DNA from: an uncultured Dorea sp. | GTDB taxonomy: Bacteria > Bacillota > Clostridia > Lachnospirales > Lachnospiraceae | Direction of reading: 5' to 3' | DNA length: 64,000 bases | Assembly: GCA_910585725.1 (NCBI GenBank) | Contig: CAJUFA010000002.1 | Location: forward strand, 62,001 to 126,000 | Part shown: positions 16,845 through 25,342 of the stretch, in pieces | Layout: each line of letters opens with the position of its first letter | How positions within the stretch are numbered: position 1 is the first letter of the stretch | Position numbers and translations under genes: made by a program | Notes under the pieces: model-generated | The model's database searches: none | The model's input: the letters and a program-made list of their open reading frames with translations, nothing else | Told to the model about the DNA's origin: nothing

Positions 16845-17415
16845 AGGTCGTCAGCTCCTTCCTGTCTTTTGAAAATAGCATCAGTTCCATACTGATCTTA
16901 TCTCCCGCCTGCTCATATGCCTGCTCCCCATGAAGCTTCATCTTCCTGACGGCTTCTTTCTGCGTCGCCGCTGCGAACAGTACCGTCTCCCTGGTAGGAG
17001 CCATAATTACAAGATCGTCTTTTAATTTGTCCACACACACCTGCCAGATATGCTTAAAGCACAATGAACTTGCCTCATGCCAACCGTCCGCCAGGATGGC
17101 AAATCCGCCGTACCATGTATTGGCGATCACGAACTCCACATCCCTGACAAGATTCTCACATGACATATAATATAACGCCTCCACATCACAATCCGGCGGC
17201 AGCATGTTATCCCTCAATACCTCGTATACATCTTCATTCCGCTTTATAACAAATATAATCGACAGATCGCCGATAAATGACACCACCGGTGTATTTTTTT
17301 CCGAAATCCCCTTACCGTTCAACGCCTTCGGATCTGTCAGATCCTTTTTAACCCACGGATAGATATGGTCTTTTATATTTTCAAACAGATATCTGTCCTC
17401 TTCGTACTTTTTCAT
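16834..17415 (-). CDS. Conserved protein of unknown function (193 aa)
   Basis: Soluble, mixed-charge 193-residue protein, no signal peptide or membrane helix. The C-terminal half (VFVIANTWYGGFAILADGWHEAS... DDLVIMAPTRETVLFAAA) has the look of DUF1444/DUF5688-type proteins common in Lachnospiraceae, but I cannot place it firmly. The start MKKYEEDRYLFEN has GGAGCAGAGG upstream. It overlaps the HAD phosphatase gene by 11 bases. No function can be offered. Confidence 0.72.
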   Translation of the reverse strand: MKKYEEDRYLFENIKDHIYPWVKKDLTDPKALNGKGISEKNTPVVSFIGDLSIIFVIKRNEDVYEVLRDNMLPPDCDVEALYYMSCENLVRDVEFVIANTWYGGFAILADGWHEASSLCFKHIWQVCVDKLKDDLVIMAPTRETVLFAAATQKEAVRKMKLHGEQAYEQAGDKISMELMLFSKDRKELTTYED

Positions 17416-17470
17416 CCTCTGCTCCTTGTGTGTCCGACCCCTAAATTAACTATAAATTTCATAATAAGAC

Positions 17471-17507
17471 GAAAAAGGACCCCAGACACTTCGATCCACG
17501 GTCCTTT
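17471..17507 (-). terminator. Intrinsic terminator after the PilZ gene
   Basis: On the minus strand AAAGGACC (17500-17507) pairs with GGTCCTTT (17474-17481), followed by TTTCGTCTTATT. It separates the PilZ gene from the unknown gene downstream. Confidence 0.75.
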
Positions 17508-17528
17508 CTATCTTATGAACTGTGCGGT

Positions 17529-17885
17529 TTATTCTGCTTCGCCTTCCTCAATATGATTCAGCAAATCATACACTTCAATACGTCTTGCATTCATCTCAGG
17601 CAGTCCGATGAAGATCGTTCCACAGATATAATTACCGTCTTCGCTCTGTTCAATCCTCACTACTTTCAAAAATGCATGAATCACTTCATCCGTCCATATC
17701 TTCAAAAAAGTCTCATATACCGCTCCGATAGCCAGCGGAAAACGACAACTGAATCCCACGCCTGTCTTCGATACATCCAGCACATCAATCTCTACTTCTT
17801 CCGCTTTTGCCGAATCATCATTCATATTCTTAAGCAATATCCGGGCTGTTAATCCGATACGTCTGCTGTCTCTTTTTTCTCTCAT
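17529..17885 (-). CDS. PilZ-domain protein (probable c-di-GMP effector)
   Basis: 118 residues that are essentially one PilZ domain. The RxxxR motif is at R5-R9 (RDSRR) and the DxSxxG motif DVSKTG is at 37-42. Both halves of the cyclic-di-GMP binding site are intact. The C-terminal strand RIEVYDLLNHIEEGEAE is acidic. A free-standing PilZ protein usually acts by docking onto a partner; none is suggested by the neighbours. It has its own terminator and a 243-base upstream gap shared with the divergent ECF gene. Confidence 0.88.
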   Translation of the reverse strand: MREKRDSRRIGLTARILLKNMNDDSAKAEEVEIDVLDVSKTGVGFSCRFPLAIGAVYETFLKIWTDEVIHAFLKVVRIEQSEDGNYICGTIFIGLPEMNARRIEVYDLLNHIEEGEAE

Positions 17886-17990
17886 CTTACTTCGCTCCTT
17901 TCACAGCATCACTTTCTTTTATTCTAATGTATTTATGCCGTTTTGTAAAGAAACATCCACAGAAAACATTAGCTTCTCAATAAAACTTAG

Positions 17991-18100
17991 TTAACCCCAA
18001 ACTGGCATGGTCATTTTTATGCTTATTGGACCTTTTCACAAGTCCAGTCTGGGTTTAAAGTATCTCTATCAGGTTGGAATACCTGACATAAAAAATACAT
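17991..18100 (+). promoter_or_regulatory. Structured leader of the ECF S-component gene, candidate riboswitch
   Basis: A long closing stem forms between TTAACCCCAAACTGG (about 17991-18005) and CCAGTCTGGGTTTAA (about 18044-18058). It encloses a hairpin GGAC...GTCC. A second hairpin TCAGGT-TGGAAT-ACCTGA lies at about 18070-18087, followed by an A-rich tail. ACCT of that hairpin could pair with the AGAGGT ribosome site of the gene. I could not match it to TPP, FMN, THF, preQ1 or cobalamin folds. Confidence 0.45.
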
Positions 18101-18128
18101 TTATAAGAAAAGAGGTTATATCACAATT

Positions 18129-18677
18129 ATGAATACGAATATTCATCTTAAGAAAATCGTCATGACAGCCTTATTTGCCGCACTCGCCTGCGTAGCAACC
18201 ATGTCCATAAGGATTCCGACGCCGGGAACCGGCGGATATATCCATCCCGGGGACGCTCTTGTCATCCTCTCGGGCATAATTCTCGGCCCCGGCTGGGGGC
18301 TTATGGCCGCAGGAATCGGTTCAGCCATGGCGGACCTTCTCGGCGGTTACTTTATCTATGTGCCGATTACATTCGCAGTCAAGGGTATCATTGCGTGTAC
18401 ATCAGGATTAATCTACCACAAATTCGGCAAAACTTCCAAGAGCCAGTATATAGCCGTAATACTCGGTGGAATCGCCGATATAGTTATCGTAGCCGGAGGA
18501 TATTTTCTCTGCGAAATTCCCCTCTATGGAGTATCCGCCGCAACTGCAAGTGTTCCTGCCAACCTGATTCAGGGATTCGGCGGGATGATCATTGCCCTTG
18601 TCCTGTATCCAATCCTGTTTGCCGTTCCGGATATCCGGCAGATCACATATCTGTCCCACGGAGCTATTGTTAAATAA
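18129..18677 (+). CDS. ECF transporter S component (substrate-binding membrane protein)
   Basis: 182 residues, about six membrane helices, Gly-rich. The segment GGYIHPGDALVILSGIILGPGWG followed by GSAMADLLGGYFIYVPITFAVKG is typical of the ribofla_trS-like (PF07155) group of S components. These bind a vitamin or precursor and dock onto the shared EcfAA'T module, which is not encoded here. Substrate cannot be assigned; relatives serve pyridoxine, HMP, queuosine precursors and others. It is preceded by a structured leader and followed by a terminator, so it is a single-gene unit. The ribosome site AGAGG is 13 bases from the ATG, longer than usual. Confidence 0.85.
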   Translation: MNTNIHLKKIVMTALFAALACVATMSIRIPTPGTGGYIHPGDALVILSGIILGPGWGLMAAGIGSAMADLLGGYFIYVPITFAVKGIIACTSGLIYHKFGKTSKSQYIAVILGGIADIVIVAGGYFLCEIPLYGVSAATASVPANLIQGFGGMIIALVLYPILFAVPDIRQITYLSHGAIVK

Positions 18678-18689
18678 TTTATTAAAAAG

Positions 18690-18736
18690 AAACGAGTCTT
18701 TCGGCGGCAACCATCGTTCCTGCGAAAGGCTCGTTT
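18690..18736. terminator. Bidirectional terminator
   Basis: A 14-bp stem with one mismatch (AAACGAGTCTTTCG near 18690 with CGAAAGGCTCGTTT ending 18736). T-runs lie on both sides, between convergent ECF and MFS genes. Confidence 0.85.
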
Positions 18737-18813
18737 TATCTGTCCTGCTCATATCCTTAAAGAAATATGTACTGTCTATCCTGCTGACATATAAAAAATA
18801 ATATGCCGACCTT

Positions 18814-20043
18814 CTATGAGAGATACAGATTCTTATATACTATACGGTCTTTCACTACCAACACGCCGCAGAGCAAAACGAACAATATTCCAATCATCAG
18901 CACCGTTATCCATGCAATTTCCGAACCTCCATTTTTATATACATAGCCCATCACCAACTGATATACACTGGTCACACTGGTGTTAATAACCGCCGACATC
19001 CCGTTGATTCGCCCTCTGTGACTTGCCGGCATCCGCTTCGTCAGATACGGACTCTCTCCAAGCATACTGAATACCTCTCCCCAGGTCAGGACAATCATTG
19101 CCGCATAATAGAATGGAATCCGTCCCATACACGAGAGAAATATCCCAAAACCTGCTACCAAAAGAACCTGCCCCAGCATCGTCTTAACCGTCTCCGTCAC
19201 CCATGGAAACATTCTGGTGAATAACGGCGTACATATCACTACTACCACACAGTTCACACTGGTAATCGAACCGAAAATGACTGCGCCGCTACCGCCGTGC
19301 ACTCTCACCAAATCCAGAGGCATCAGATAATTATACATCTGATACGTCGCATAATATCCGCTGATCGCCAGCAAATAGAGAATAATCATCTTATTCTCCT
19401 TTAACACCGTCCAAAGTCCTTCTCCGTCCCTGCCGGCCTGATACACTGCCTTTTCGCTCGTATCCTTAATCGGCGTAATATCTTTCACCAGGAAAAATAG
19501 CAGCCCGACAGAACATCCGATTGCAACTCCACTGATCAGAAATGCCAGCCACAGATAATCCTCAAGCAAAAAACCTGCTATTGTCGGAGACATTACAAAT
19601 CCCAGGTTCGTACAAAGGTACTGGAGCGAATATGCCCGCTCCCGGTCTTCGGTAACCGTTATATCTGCCGTGAGCGCATTATAAGACGGATGCTCCATGT
19701 TCTGACAGGTAGCGGCAATAAACATCAGTACGATCGATACCGCAGACAGCGGGATCGCCGCGCAGGTTATGTAACATACTACCGATACAATATCCAGATA
19801 TATGATATTCATTTTTTTATTAAAATGATCGGCCATCTTTCCGCCGATCAGATTGGCCGGCAGCGCCAGGAGCCCAACCGCAGCCATAACCCAGGCGATA
19901 CGATCTGCGCTCATGCCCATCTTCTGACTTAGAATCATCGTCAGCATAGGCCAGATCATGGCTCCCATAGCAGTCACCAGACGGCCAAAGCAGAGAATAT
20001 AATTCTCTCTCCTGAGTCCCTTATACTGTGAGATTAATTTCAT
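18814..20043 (-). CDS. MFS transporter
   Basis: 409 residues with 12 predicted membrane helices. The loop 2-3 signature appears as GGKMADHFNKK (variant of GxxxDRxGRR). The start at 20043 (MKLISQYKGLRRENYI) was chosen because it has GGAAGAAG upstream and begins just ahead of helix 1; the open frame extends 31 codons further without coding character. Resembles drug/multidrug-type exporters of Firmicutes (DHA1-like), but the substrate is unknown. It stands alone between eno and the ECF gene. The upstream gap holds TCTTCGAAGA palindromes that may be its operator. Confidence 0.85.
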   Translation of the reverse strand: MKLISQYKGLRRENYILCFGRLVTAMGAMIWPMLTMILSQKMGMSADRIAWVMAAVGLLALPANLIGGKMADHFNKKMNIIYLDIVSVVCYITCAAIPLSAVSIVLMFIAATCQNMEHPSYNALTADITVTEDRERAYSLQYLCTNLGFVMSPTIAGFLLEDYLWLAFLISGVAIGCSVGLLFFLVKDITPIKDTSEKAVYQAGRDGEGLWTVLKENKMIILYLLAISGYYATYQMYNYLMPLDLVRVHGGSGAVIFGSITSVNCVVVVICTPLFTRMFPWVTETVKTMLGQVLLVAGFGIFLSCMGRIPFYYAAMIVLTWGEVFSMLGESPYLTKRMPASHRGRINGMSAVINTSVTSVYQLVMGYVYKNGGSEIAWITVLMIGILFVLLCGVLVVKDRIVYKNLYLS

Positions 20044-20144
20044 AGTTCTTCTTCCGTTCCGCCTTTCTTTGGCTATCGTCCTCAGACATTTTAAATTACT
20101 ATCATACATTGTACGCAAACATGTGCAAAATATCAAGTTCTTTT

Positions 20145-20199
20145 GTCTTCGAAGACTAAGAAAACCGAGAGATGACGATATATTCCTAGTCTTCGAAAC
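20145..20199. repeat. Palindromic repeat pair GTCTTCGAAGAC / TAGTCTTCGAAAC between eno and the MFS gene
   Basis: GTCTTCGAAGAC (20145-20156) is a perfect 12-bp palindrome and GTCTTCGAA recurs at 20190-20198. CGAAGACTA and TAGTCTTCG can also pair to a 9-bp hairpin. The gap (20044-20217) must hold the MFS promoter and the end of eno transcription. Confidence 0.5.
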
Positions 20200-20217
20200 A
20201 GTTTGCCGTGACGTCGC

Positions 20218-21519
20218 TTATTTTAAAAACGGGTTCACATATTCCGCCGCATCCGCGAGACGTTCTTCGATTCTGAGCAGACGATTATACTTCTCTACAC
20301 GCTCAGATCTGCAAGGGGCTCCTGTCTTAATCTGACCTGCGTTAAAAGCTACGGCGATATCCGAAATAATTGAATCCGCCGTCTCACCTGACCTGTGAGA
20401 GACAATCGTCTTGTACCCTGCATTCTTCGCCGTCTCAATCGCGTCGAATGCCTCGGTCAGAGTCCCGATCTGATTCACCTTGATCAGAATAGCGTTCGCT
20501 GCTTCTCTCTTAATCCCCGTCTCAAGACGCTTCTTATTCGTTACAAACAGATCGTCCCCTACCAGCTGCATATGAATACCTAAGCGTGTCGTCAGAAGTT
20601 CCCAGCCGTCCCAATCCTGTTCATCCAGAGGATCTTCAATGGATATAATAGGAAACTCTTCCGCCAGCTCTTCATAATAATCAATTAATTCTTCTGTCGA
20701 ACGCACTACCTTGTGCCCATGCATCTTACTCTCGCCTTCAAACGTATATTTCTTCAAATTCTTGTCATATAATTCTGTCGCCGCCACATCCAACGCCATC
20801 TTAATATCTTTTCCCGGTTCGTATCCGGCCTTTAAGACTGCGTCTATGATAAAGCGAAGCGCTTCTTTCGCATCCGGAAGATCAGGCGCAAATCCTCCTT
20901 CGTCTCCCACCGCCGTACTGTAACCGTGCTTTTTCAGGAGCTTTTTTAACGAATGATAGATTTCTGAACACATTCGCAGTCCTTCCCGGAAACAGCAGGC
21001 TCCTACCGGCATAATCATGAATTCCTGGATATCTATGGTATTATCCGCATGCCTGCCTCCATTCATTATATTCATCATCGGCACCGGAAGTCTCTTCGCA
21101 TTCGTTCCCCCCAGGTAAGAATACAGCGGAATCTGTAAAGCGCCCGCAGCCGCCCTTGCCGACGCCATAGACACTCCAAGCATTGCATTGGCTCCTAAGT
21201 CGGACTTATCCTCAGTCCCGTCCAGCTGCAGAAGTATCCTGTCAATCGCAGTCTGCTCGAATACATTTACTCCTATGATCGCCGGCGCTATCCTGGTATT
21301 CACATGGTCTACCGCCAGTTCAACCCCCAAACCTCCATAGCGGTCTTTTCCATCCCGTAATTCCAACGCTTCATACTGTCCGGTAGACGCCCCGGAAGGC
21401 ACGCTTGCCCTTCCCAGGCAGCCGTCTCCTGCCAACACTTCTACTTCTATGGTCGGATTCCCACGGGAATCTAAGATCTCTCTTGCGTATACGTCTGTAA
21501 TTGGTAAATATCTATACAT
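20218..21519 (-). CDS. eno: Enolase
   Basis: 433 residues, normal length. Converts 2-phosphoglycerate to phosphoenolpyruvate in glycolysis. Visible signatures: REILDSRGNPTIEVEV, SGASTGQYEALELRDG, MMNIMNGGRHADN, the metal/active-site blocks GDEGGFAPDL, SIEDPLDEQDW, QLVGDDLFVTN and LIKVNQIGTLTE, and HRSGETADS near the end. Ribosome site AAGGAGGA. It is separate from any other glycolysis gene here. The shorter C-terminal half of the sequence is canonical, with nothing truncated. Confidence 0.98.
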   Translation of the reverse strand: MYRYLPITDVYAREILDSRGNPTIEVEVLAGDGCLGRASVPSGASTGQYEALELRDGKDRYGGLGVELAVDHVNTRIAPAIIGVNVFEQTAIDRILLQLDGTEDKSDLGANAMLGVSMASARAAAGALQIPLYSYLGGTNAKRLPVPMMNIMNGGRHADNTIDIQEFMIMPVGACCFREGLRMCSEIYHSLKKLLKKHGYSTAVGDEGGFAPDLPDAKEALRFIIDAVLKAGYEPGKDIKMALDVAATELYDKNLKKYTFEGESKMHGHKVVRSTEELIDYYEELAEEFPIISIEDPLDEQDWDGWELLTTRLGIHMQLVGDDLFVTNKKRLETGIKREAANAILIKVNQIGTLTEAFDAIETAKNAGYKTIVSHRSGETADSIISDIAVAFNAGQIKTGAPCRSERVEKYNRLLRIEERLADAAEYVNPFLK

Positions 21520-21586
21520 CTTAATTCCTCCTTACGGGAAATATTATGTACAGATTCTTAGTTTCTAATGCACCAATATCAATCTA

Positions 21587-21615
21587 TTGACTTTTCATTA
21601 TTAAAGCGTTACAAT
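21587..21615 (+). promoter_or_regulatory. Sigma-70 promoter of the YitT-family gene
   Basis: TTGACT (21587-21592), 17-base spacer, TACAAT (21610-21615), about 56 bases before the ATG at 21671. Confidence 0.75.
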
Positions 21616-21670
21616 CGGGAATGGTATATGAATACAGTACAAGAATTAAAAATTTTATGGAGAAAAATCT

Positions 21671-22513
21671 ATGAAATCACAATTTAAAAATTTCACTCTA
21701 CTGACTGTCAGCACCCTCGCTATAGCTTTCGGCGTCTATTTTTTCAAATTTTCCAACAACTTTACTTTTGGAGGAATCACAGGTCTTGCCGTATTGGTCG
21801 CCAAATCCGGAAAGATCTCCGCCAGTGACTTTTCTTTTATCTCCAATATGATTCTTCTCGTCATAGGATTATTCGTACTGGGCAAAAAATTCGCCGCGAA
21901 GACAGCCTACAGCAGCATCCTCCTGTCCGTTACCCTCTCAGCGCTTGAAAGGATCTATCCAATGAGCCATCCTCTAACGGACCAGCCTCTTCTTGAACTG
22001 GCTTTCGCTATCGCCTTGCCGTCTATCGGTTCCGCGATATTATTTAATATCGGTTCTTCCAGCGGCGGTACGGATATTGTTGCCATGATTATGAAGAAAT
22101 ATACCAGCGTGGATATCGGAAAAGCTCTGCTGGCGACGGATTTTTTCATCACCCTCGCCGGATGCTTCGTATTCGACATCGAGACCGGGCTTTATTCTTT
22201 TCTGGGTCTTGCCCTGCGGTCGTTCATGATCGACGGTTTTATCGAAAGCCTGAACCTGTCGAAATATTTCAACGTTGTGTGTACTTCACCAAAACCGATC
22301 TGCGACTTCATCAACGAGAAGCTGCACCGGGGCGCAACCATCGTAGAAGCCAAGGGCGCTTTCAGCGGAGAAGACAAGTATATCATCTTTACCGCACTGA
22401 ACCGTGTAGAAGCAATCCGGCTCCGTAACTTTATAAAAGAACATTCGCCTGACGCGTTCCTGTTAATTTCTAATACCAGCGAGATCATCGGAAAAGGGTT
22501 CCACTCTGTCTGA
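21671..22513 (+). CDS. YitT-family membrane protein (DUF161/DUF2179)
   Basis: 280 residues. Five to six membrane helices occupy about 8-200, with the family's FGGITGLAVLV and GSSSGGTDIVAMIMKKYTSVDIG motifs. A C-terminal DUF2179 domain (about 205-278, VCTSPKPICDFINEKLHRGATIVEAKGAFSG) follows. YitT proteins are widespread in Firmicutes with poorly defined roles; the C-terminal domain resembles a small ligand-binding module. It has its own promoter and a hairpin at its stop codon, so it is monocistronic. Confidence 0.9.
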   Translation: MKSQFKNFTLLTVSTLAIAFGVYFFKFSNNFTFGGITGLAVLVAKSGKISASDFSFISNMILLVIGLFVLGKKFAAKTAYSSILLSVTLSALERIYPMSHPLTDQPLLELAFAIALPSIGSAILFNIGSSSGGTDIVAMIMKKYTSVDIGKALLATDFFITLAGCFVFDIETGLYSFLGLALRSFMIDGFIESLNLSKYFNVVCTSPKPICDFINEKLHRGATIVEAKGAFSGEDKYIIFTALNRVEAIRLRNFIKEHSPDAFLLISNTSEIIGKGFHSV

Positions 22514-22534
22514 TCATGACAGAGGGGAACCCTT
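22494..22534. terminator. Hairpin overlapping the end of the YitT gene
   Basis: A 17-bp stem with one mismatch (22494-22510 with 22518-22534) contains the last codons and stop of the gene, loop TGATCAT. The T-tract is short (TTAAATATT). Probably serves as terminator for both the YitT gene and glmM. Confidence 0.65.
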
Positions 22535-22630
22535 AAATATTACTCGTCTAATATCTAATCCTTCGGTCGGCAGATATACGCATGACACGAATATCGAACG
22601 CCGTTACTTCAAGATTAATATAATGATATA

Positions 22631-23977
22631 CTAACCCACCATCAGGCCTTCCGCCTTAATAACGTCGACTACCTGACCGACATATTTCTCACATAACTCA
22701 TCCGTAGACGCTTCGACCATGACGCGGATAACCGGCTCTGTTCCGCTCTCCCTTACCAGGATGCGCCCATCGTCGCCTAACGCCTCCGCTACGGCGTCGA
22801 CTGCTCTTGTAACCTCCGGATTCTCTCTTGCCGTCTTCTTATCGGCCACCCGTACATTCTGAAGCAGCTGCGGATAGATCTTCACCGGTTCCGTAAGCTT
22901 CGACAGACTCATCTTCTTCTCTAACATAACCTCCATCACCATAAGAGAAGTAAGGATTCCGTCTCCCGTAGTCGCATGTTTGCTGAATATAATATGCCCG
23001 GACTGCTCTCCGCCAAGCGAGAAGTTATTGCGCGACATATTCTCATACACGTACTTGTCTCCTACAGCCGTCTTCTCATATTTAAGCCCTGCCTTATCGC
23101 ATGCTTTATAAAGTCCCAGATTAGACATGATAGTCGTAACGATCGTATCTCCGTTCAGACGTCCGCTCTCTTTCATGTATTTCCCACAGACATAGAGAAT
23201 CAAATCTCCGTCCACAACCTCGCCGTTCTCGTCTACCGCGATACATCTGTCCGCATCTCCGTCGTACGCGAAGCCTACGTCCAGCTTCTTCTCTTTCACA
23301 TACTGCTGAAGAACCTCTATATGAGTAGAACCGCAGTCTGTATTGATATTCGTTCCGTCCGGTTCACAATTAATCGCATAGGTCTTCGCCCCCAGCGCGT
23401 CGTATACGCTCTTCGCGATGGAAAACGCGCTTCCATTGGAACAGTCCAGACCAACCCGTACGCCTTCAAACGAACGGGTAGCAAGCGATATCAGATATCC
23501 GATATAACGGTTCCTTCCTGCAGCATAATCAACCGTACGCCCGATCTCTTCTCTCTTTGCCAGAGGCAGTTCCCCGATCTCTCCGTCTATATACGCTTCG
23601 ATCTTCTCTTCAACCTCTGCCTCCATCTTATGTCCTTTTCCGTTGATCACCTTGATACCGTTATCATAGAATGGATTGTGACTTGCCGAGATCATAATAC
23701 CGCAGTCAAAATTATCTGTTCTGGTCACATAGGACACACTAGGCGTCGTAGTCACATGCAGAAGATAAGCATTTGCACCGGATGCCGTGATTCCCGCTGC
23801 CAGAGCATACTCGAACATATAACTGCTCCTTCTGGTATCTTTGCCGATCACAATCTTAGCTTTATGATCCTGCCCGTAATACCAGCCAAGATACCTTCCC
23901 ACCTTGAACGCATGCTCCACTGTCAGCACTTCATTCGCTTCTCCGCGAAATCCGTCTGTTCCAAAATATTTACCCAT
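22631..23977 (-). CDS. glmM: Phosphoglucosamine mutase
   Basis: 448 residues from MGKYFGTDGFRGEAN. Interconverts glucosamine-6-P and glucosamine-1-P on the route to UDP-GlcNAc. The active-site phosphoserine is S99 in MISASHNPFYDNGIK, the metal site is in YDGDADRCI, the sugar loop is SLGGEQSGHI, and the phosphate-binding site is VRESGTEPVIRVM. The start at 23977 has AAGGAG at 9-base spacing; the ATG two codons earlier would be only 3 bases from it, and the open frame further upstream is not family-like. Upstream is purV (140-base gap). Confidence 0.95.
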   Translation of the reverse strand: MGKYFGTDGFRGEANEVLTVEHAFKVGRYLGWYYGQDHKAKIVIGKDTRRSSYMFEYALAAGITASGANAYLLHVTTTPSVSYVTRTDNFDCGIMISASHNPFYDNGIKVINGKGHKMEAEVEEKIEAYIDGEIGELPLAKREEIGRTVDYAAGRNRYIGYLISLATRSFEGVRVGLDCSNGSAFSIAKSVYDALGAKTYAINCEPDGTNINTDCGSTHIEVLQQYVKEKKLDVGFAYDGDADRCIAVDENGEVVDGDLILYVCGKYMKESGRLNGDTIVTTIMSNLGLYKACDKAGLKYEKTAVGDKYVYENMSRNNFSLGGEQSGHIIFSKHATTGDGILTSLMVMEVMLEKKMSLSKLTEPVKIYPQLLQNVRVADKKTARENPEVTRAVDAVAEALGDDGRILVRESGTEPVIRVMVEASTDELCEKYVGQVVDVIKAEGLMVG

Positions 23978-24117
23978 ATTCATTAACTCCTTCACTTCAG
24001 TTGCATTATTTACCGTTTTTTTTGCACGATTTAGCAAACATCTTTACTATTATATATTTTTTTCATTAAATATACAACTATTATTTTCTAACTCTTTGTC
24101 TAATGTGAAGTCTTCTC

Positions 24118-25296
24118 CTAATGATGGAACAGACGAAGCCCCGTGAACGCCATCGCCATACCATATTTGTTGCATGTCTCTATTACATGGTCGTCTCTTA
24201 CCGAGCCTCCCGGCTGTGCGATATATTTCACACCGCTTCTGTGCGCTCTTTCTATATTATCCCCGAATGGGAAAAAGGCGTCCGACCCCAGCGCCACGTC
24301 CGTAAGCTTATCAAGCCATTCCCTCTTGGCCTCTCTTGTAAATACCTCCGGTTTCTCCTTGAAGATTGCCGGCCATGCGTCGTCTGAAAGCACGTCCATA
24401 TAATCTTCACCTATATACAGATCGATCGCATTATCCCTGTCTGCACGCCTGATGGAATCTACAAACGGAAGATTCATAACCTGCGGGGACTGTCTCAGCC
24501 ACCAATTGTCGGCCTTCTGTCCCGCCAAACGTGTACAATGGATTCTCGATTGCTGTCCCGCCCCGATTCCAATCGCCTGTCCGTCTTTCACGTAACATAC
24601 GGAATTAGACTGCGTATACTTAAGCGTTATCATAGAGATTGCCAGATCAATCTTCGCCTGGTCCGTCAGCTCTTTATTCTTGGTTACGACATTTGCAAAG
24701 AAATCATCGTCAATCTTCAGTTCATTCCTTCCCTGCTCAAAGGTAATACCAAACACGTCTTTATGCTCCAACGGCTCCGGTACATAATCCGGATCAATCT
24801 GGATTACATTATAATTACCGTTCTTCTTTCCCTTTAAGATCTCAAGAGCCTCCGGCTCATATCCCGGAGCGATCACCCCGTCCGAGACTTCTCGCTTGAT
24901 CAGCTTTGCAGTATCTGCGTCGCATACATCCGACAAAGAGATAAAATCTCCAAATGATGACATCCGGTCCGCCCCCCTTGCTCTTGCATAAGCAGAGGCA
25001 AGCGGCGATAATTCTCCAAGGTCGTCCACCCAGTAGATCTTCGCCAGCGTATCGCTGAGAGGAAGCCCTACCGCCGCTCCCGCCGGAGATACGTGTTTAA
25101 AAGACGTTGCGGCCGGAAGTCCCGTCGCCCTTTTTAATTCCTTCACAAGCTGCCAGCCATTGAATGCATCCAGGAAATTAATGTATCCCGGTTTACCGTT
25201 CAATACCTGAATAGGAAGCTCGCTGCCGTCCGCCATATAGATCTTCGACGGCTTCTGATTCGGGTTGCAGCCATACTTTAACTCTAAATCTTTCAT
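24118..25296 (-). CDS. purV: Stand-alone AICAR formyltransferase (PurV, C-terminal PurH domain only)
   Basis: 392 residues. MKDLELKYGCNPNQKPSKIYM, AATSFKHVSPAGAAVG, YTQSNSVCYVKDGQAIGIGAGQQSRIHCTRLA and the C-terminal AQPGGSVRDDHVIETCNKYGMAMAFTG are those of the AICAR transformylase domain. The catalytic Lys-His pair is in FKHVSPAG. The N-terminal IMP cyclohydrolase (MGS-fold) domain of PurH is absent. The enzyme formylates AICAR to FAICAR with 10-formyl-THF; the next step is supplied by the purO-like gene encoded 46 bases upstream in the same operon. Confidence 0.92.
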   Translation of the reverse strand: MKDLELKYGCNPNQKPSKIYMADGSELPIQVLNGKPGYINFLDAFNGWQLVKELKRATGLPAATSFKHVSPAGAAVGLPLSDTLAKIYWVDDLGELSPLASAYARARGADRMSSFGDFISLSDVCDADTAKLIKREVSDGVIAPGYEPEALEILKGKKNGNYNVIQIDPDYVPEPLEHKDVFGITFEQGRNELKIDDDFFANVVTKNKELTDQAKIDLAISMITLKYTQSNSVCYVKDGQAIGIGAGQQSRIHCTRLAGQKADNWWLRQSPQVMNLPFVDSIRRADRDNAIDLYIGEDYMDVLSDDAWPAIFKEKPEVFTREAKREWLDKLTDVALGSDAFFPFGDNIERAHRSGVKYIAQPGGSVRDDHVIETCNKYGMAMAFTGLRLFHH

Positions 25297-25342
25297 ATAT
25301 TCCTCCTGTACATCTATCTGATACTATCGACTATTTTCTGCA

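Noticed and set aside
20145..20199. The inverted repeat between eno and MFS considered as a normal eno terminator
   Set aside because: Pairing is possible but the following bases (GACAAAAGAAC) are not a T-tract.
22976..23986. 336-codon plus-strand open frame opposite glmM
   Set aside because: No ribosome site, no recognisable domain, and fully antisense to a canonical glmM.
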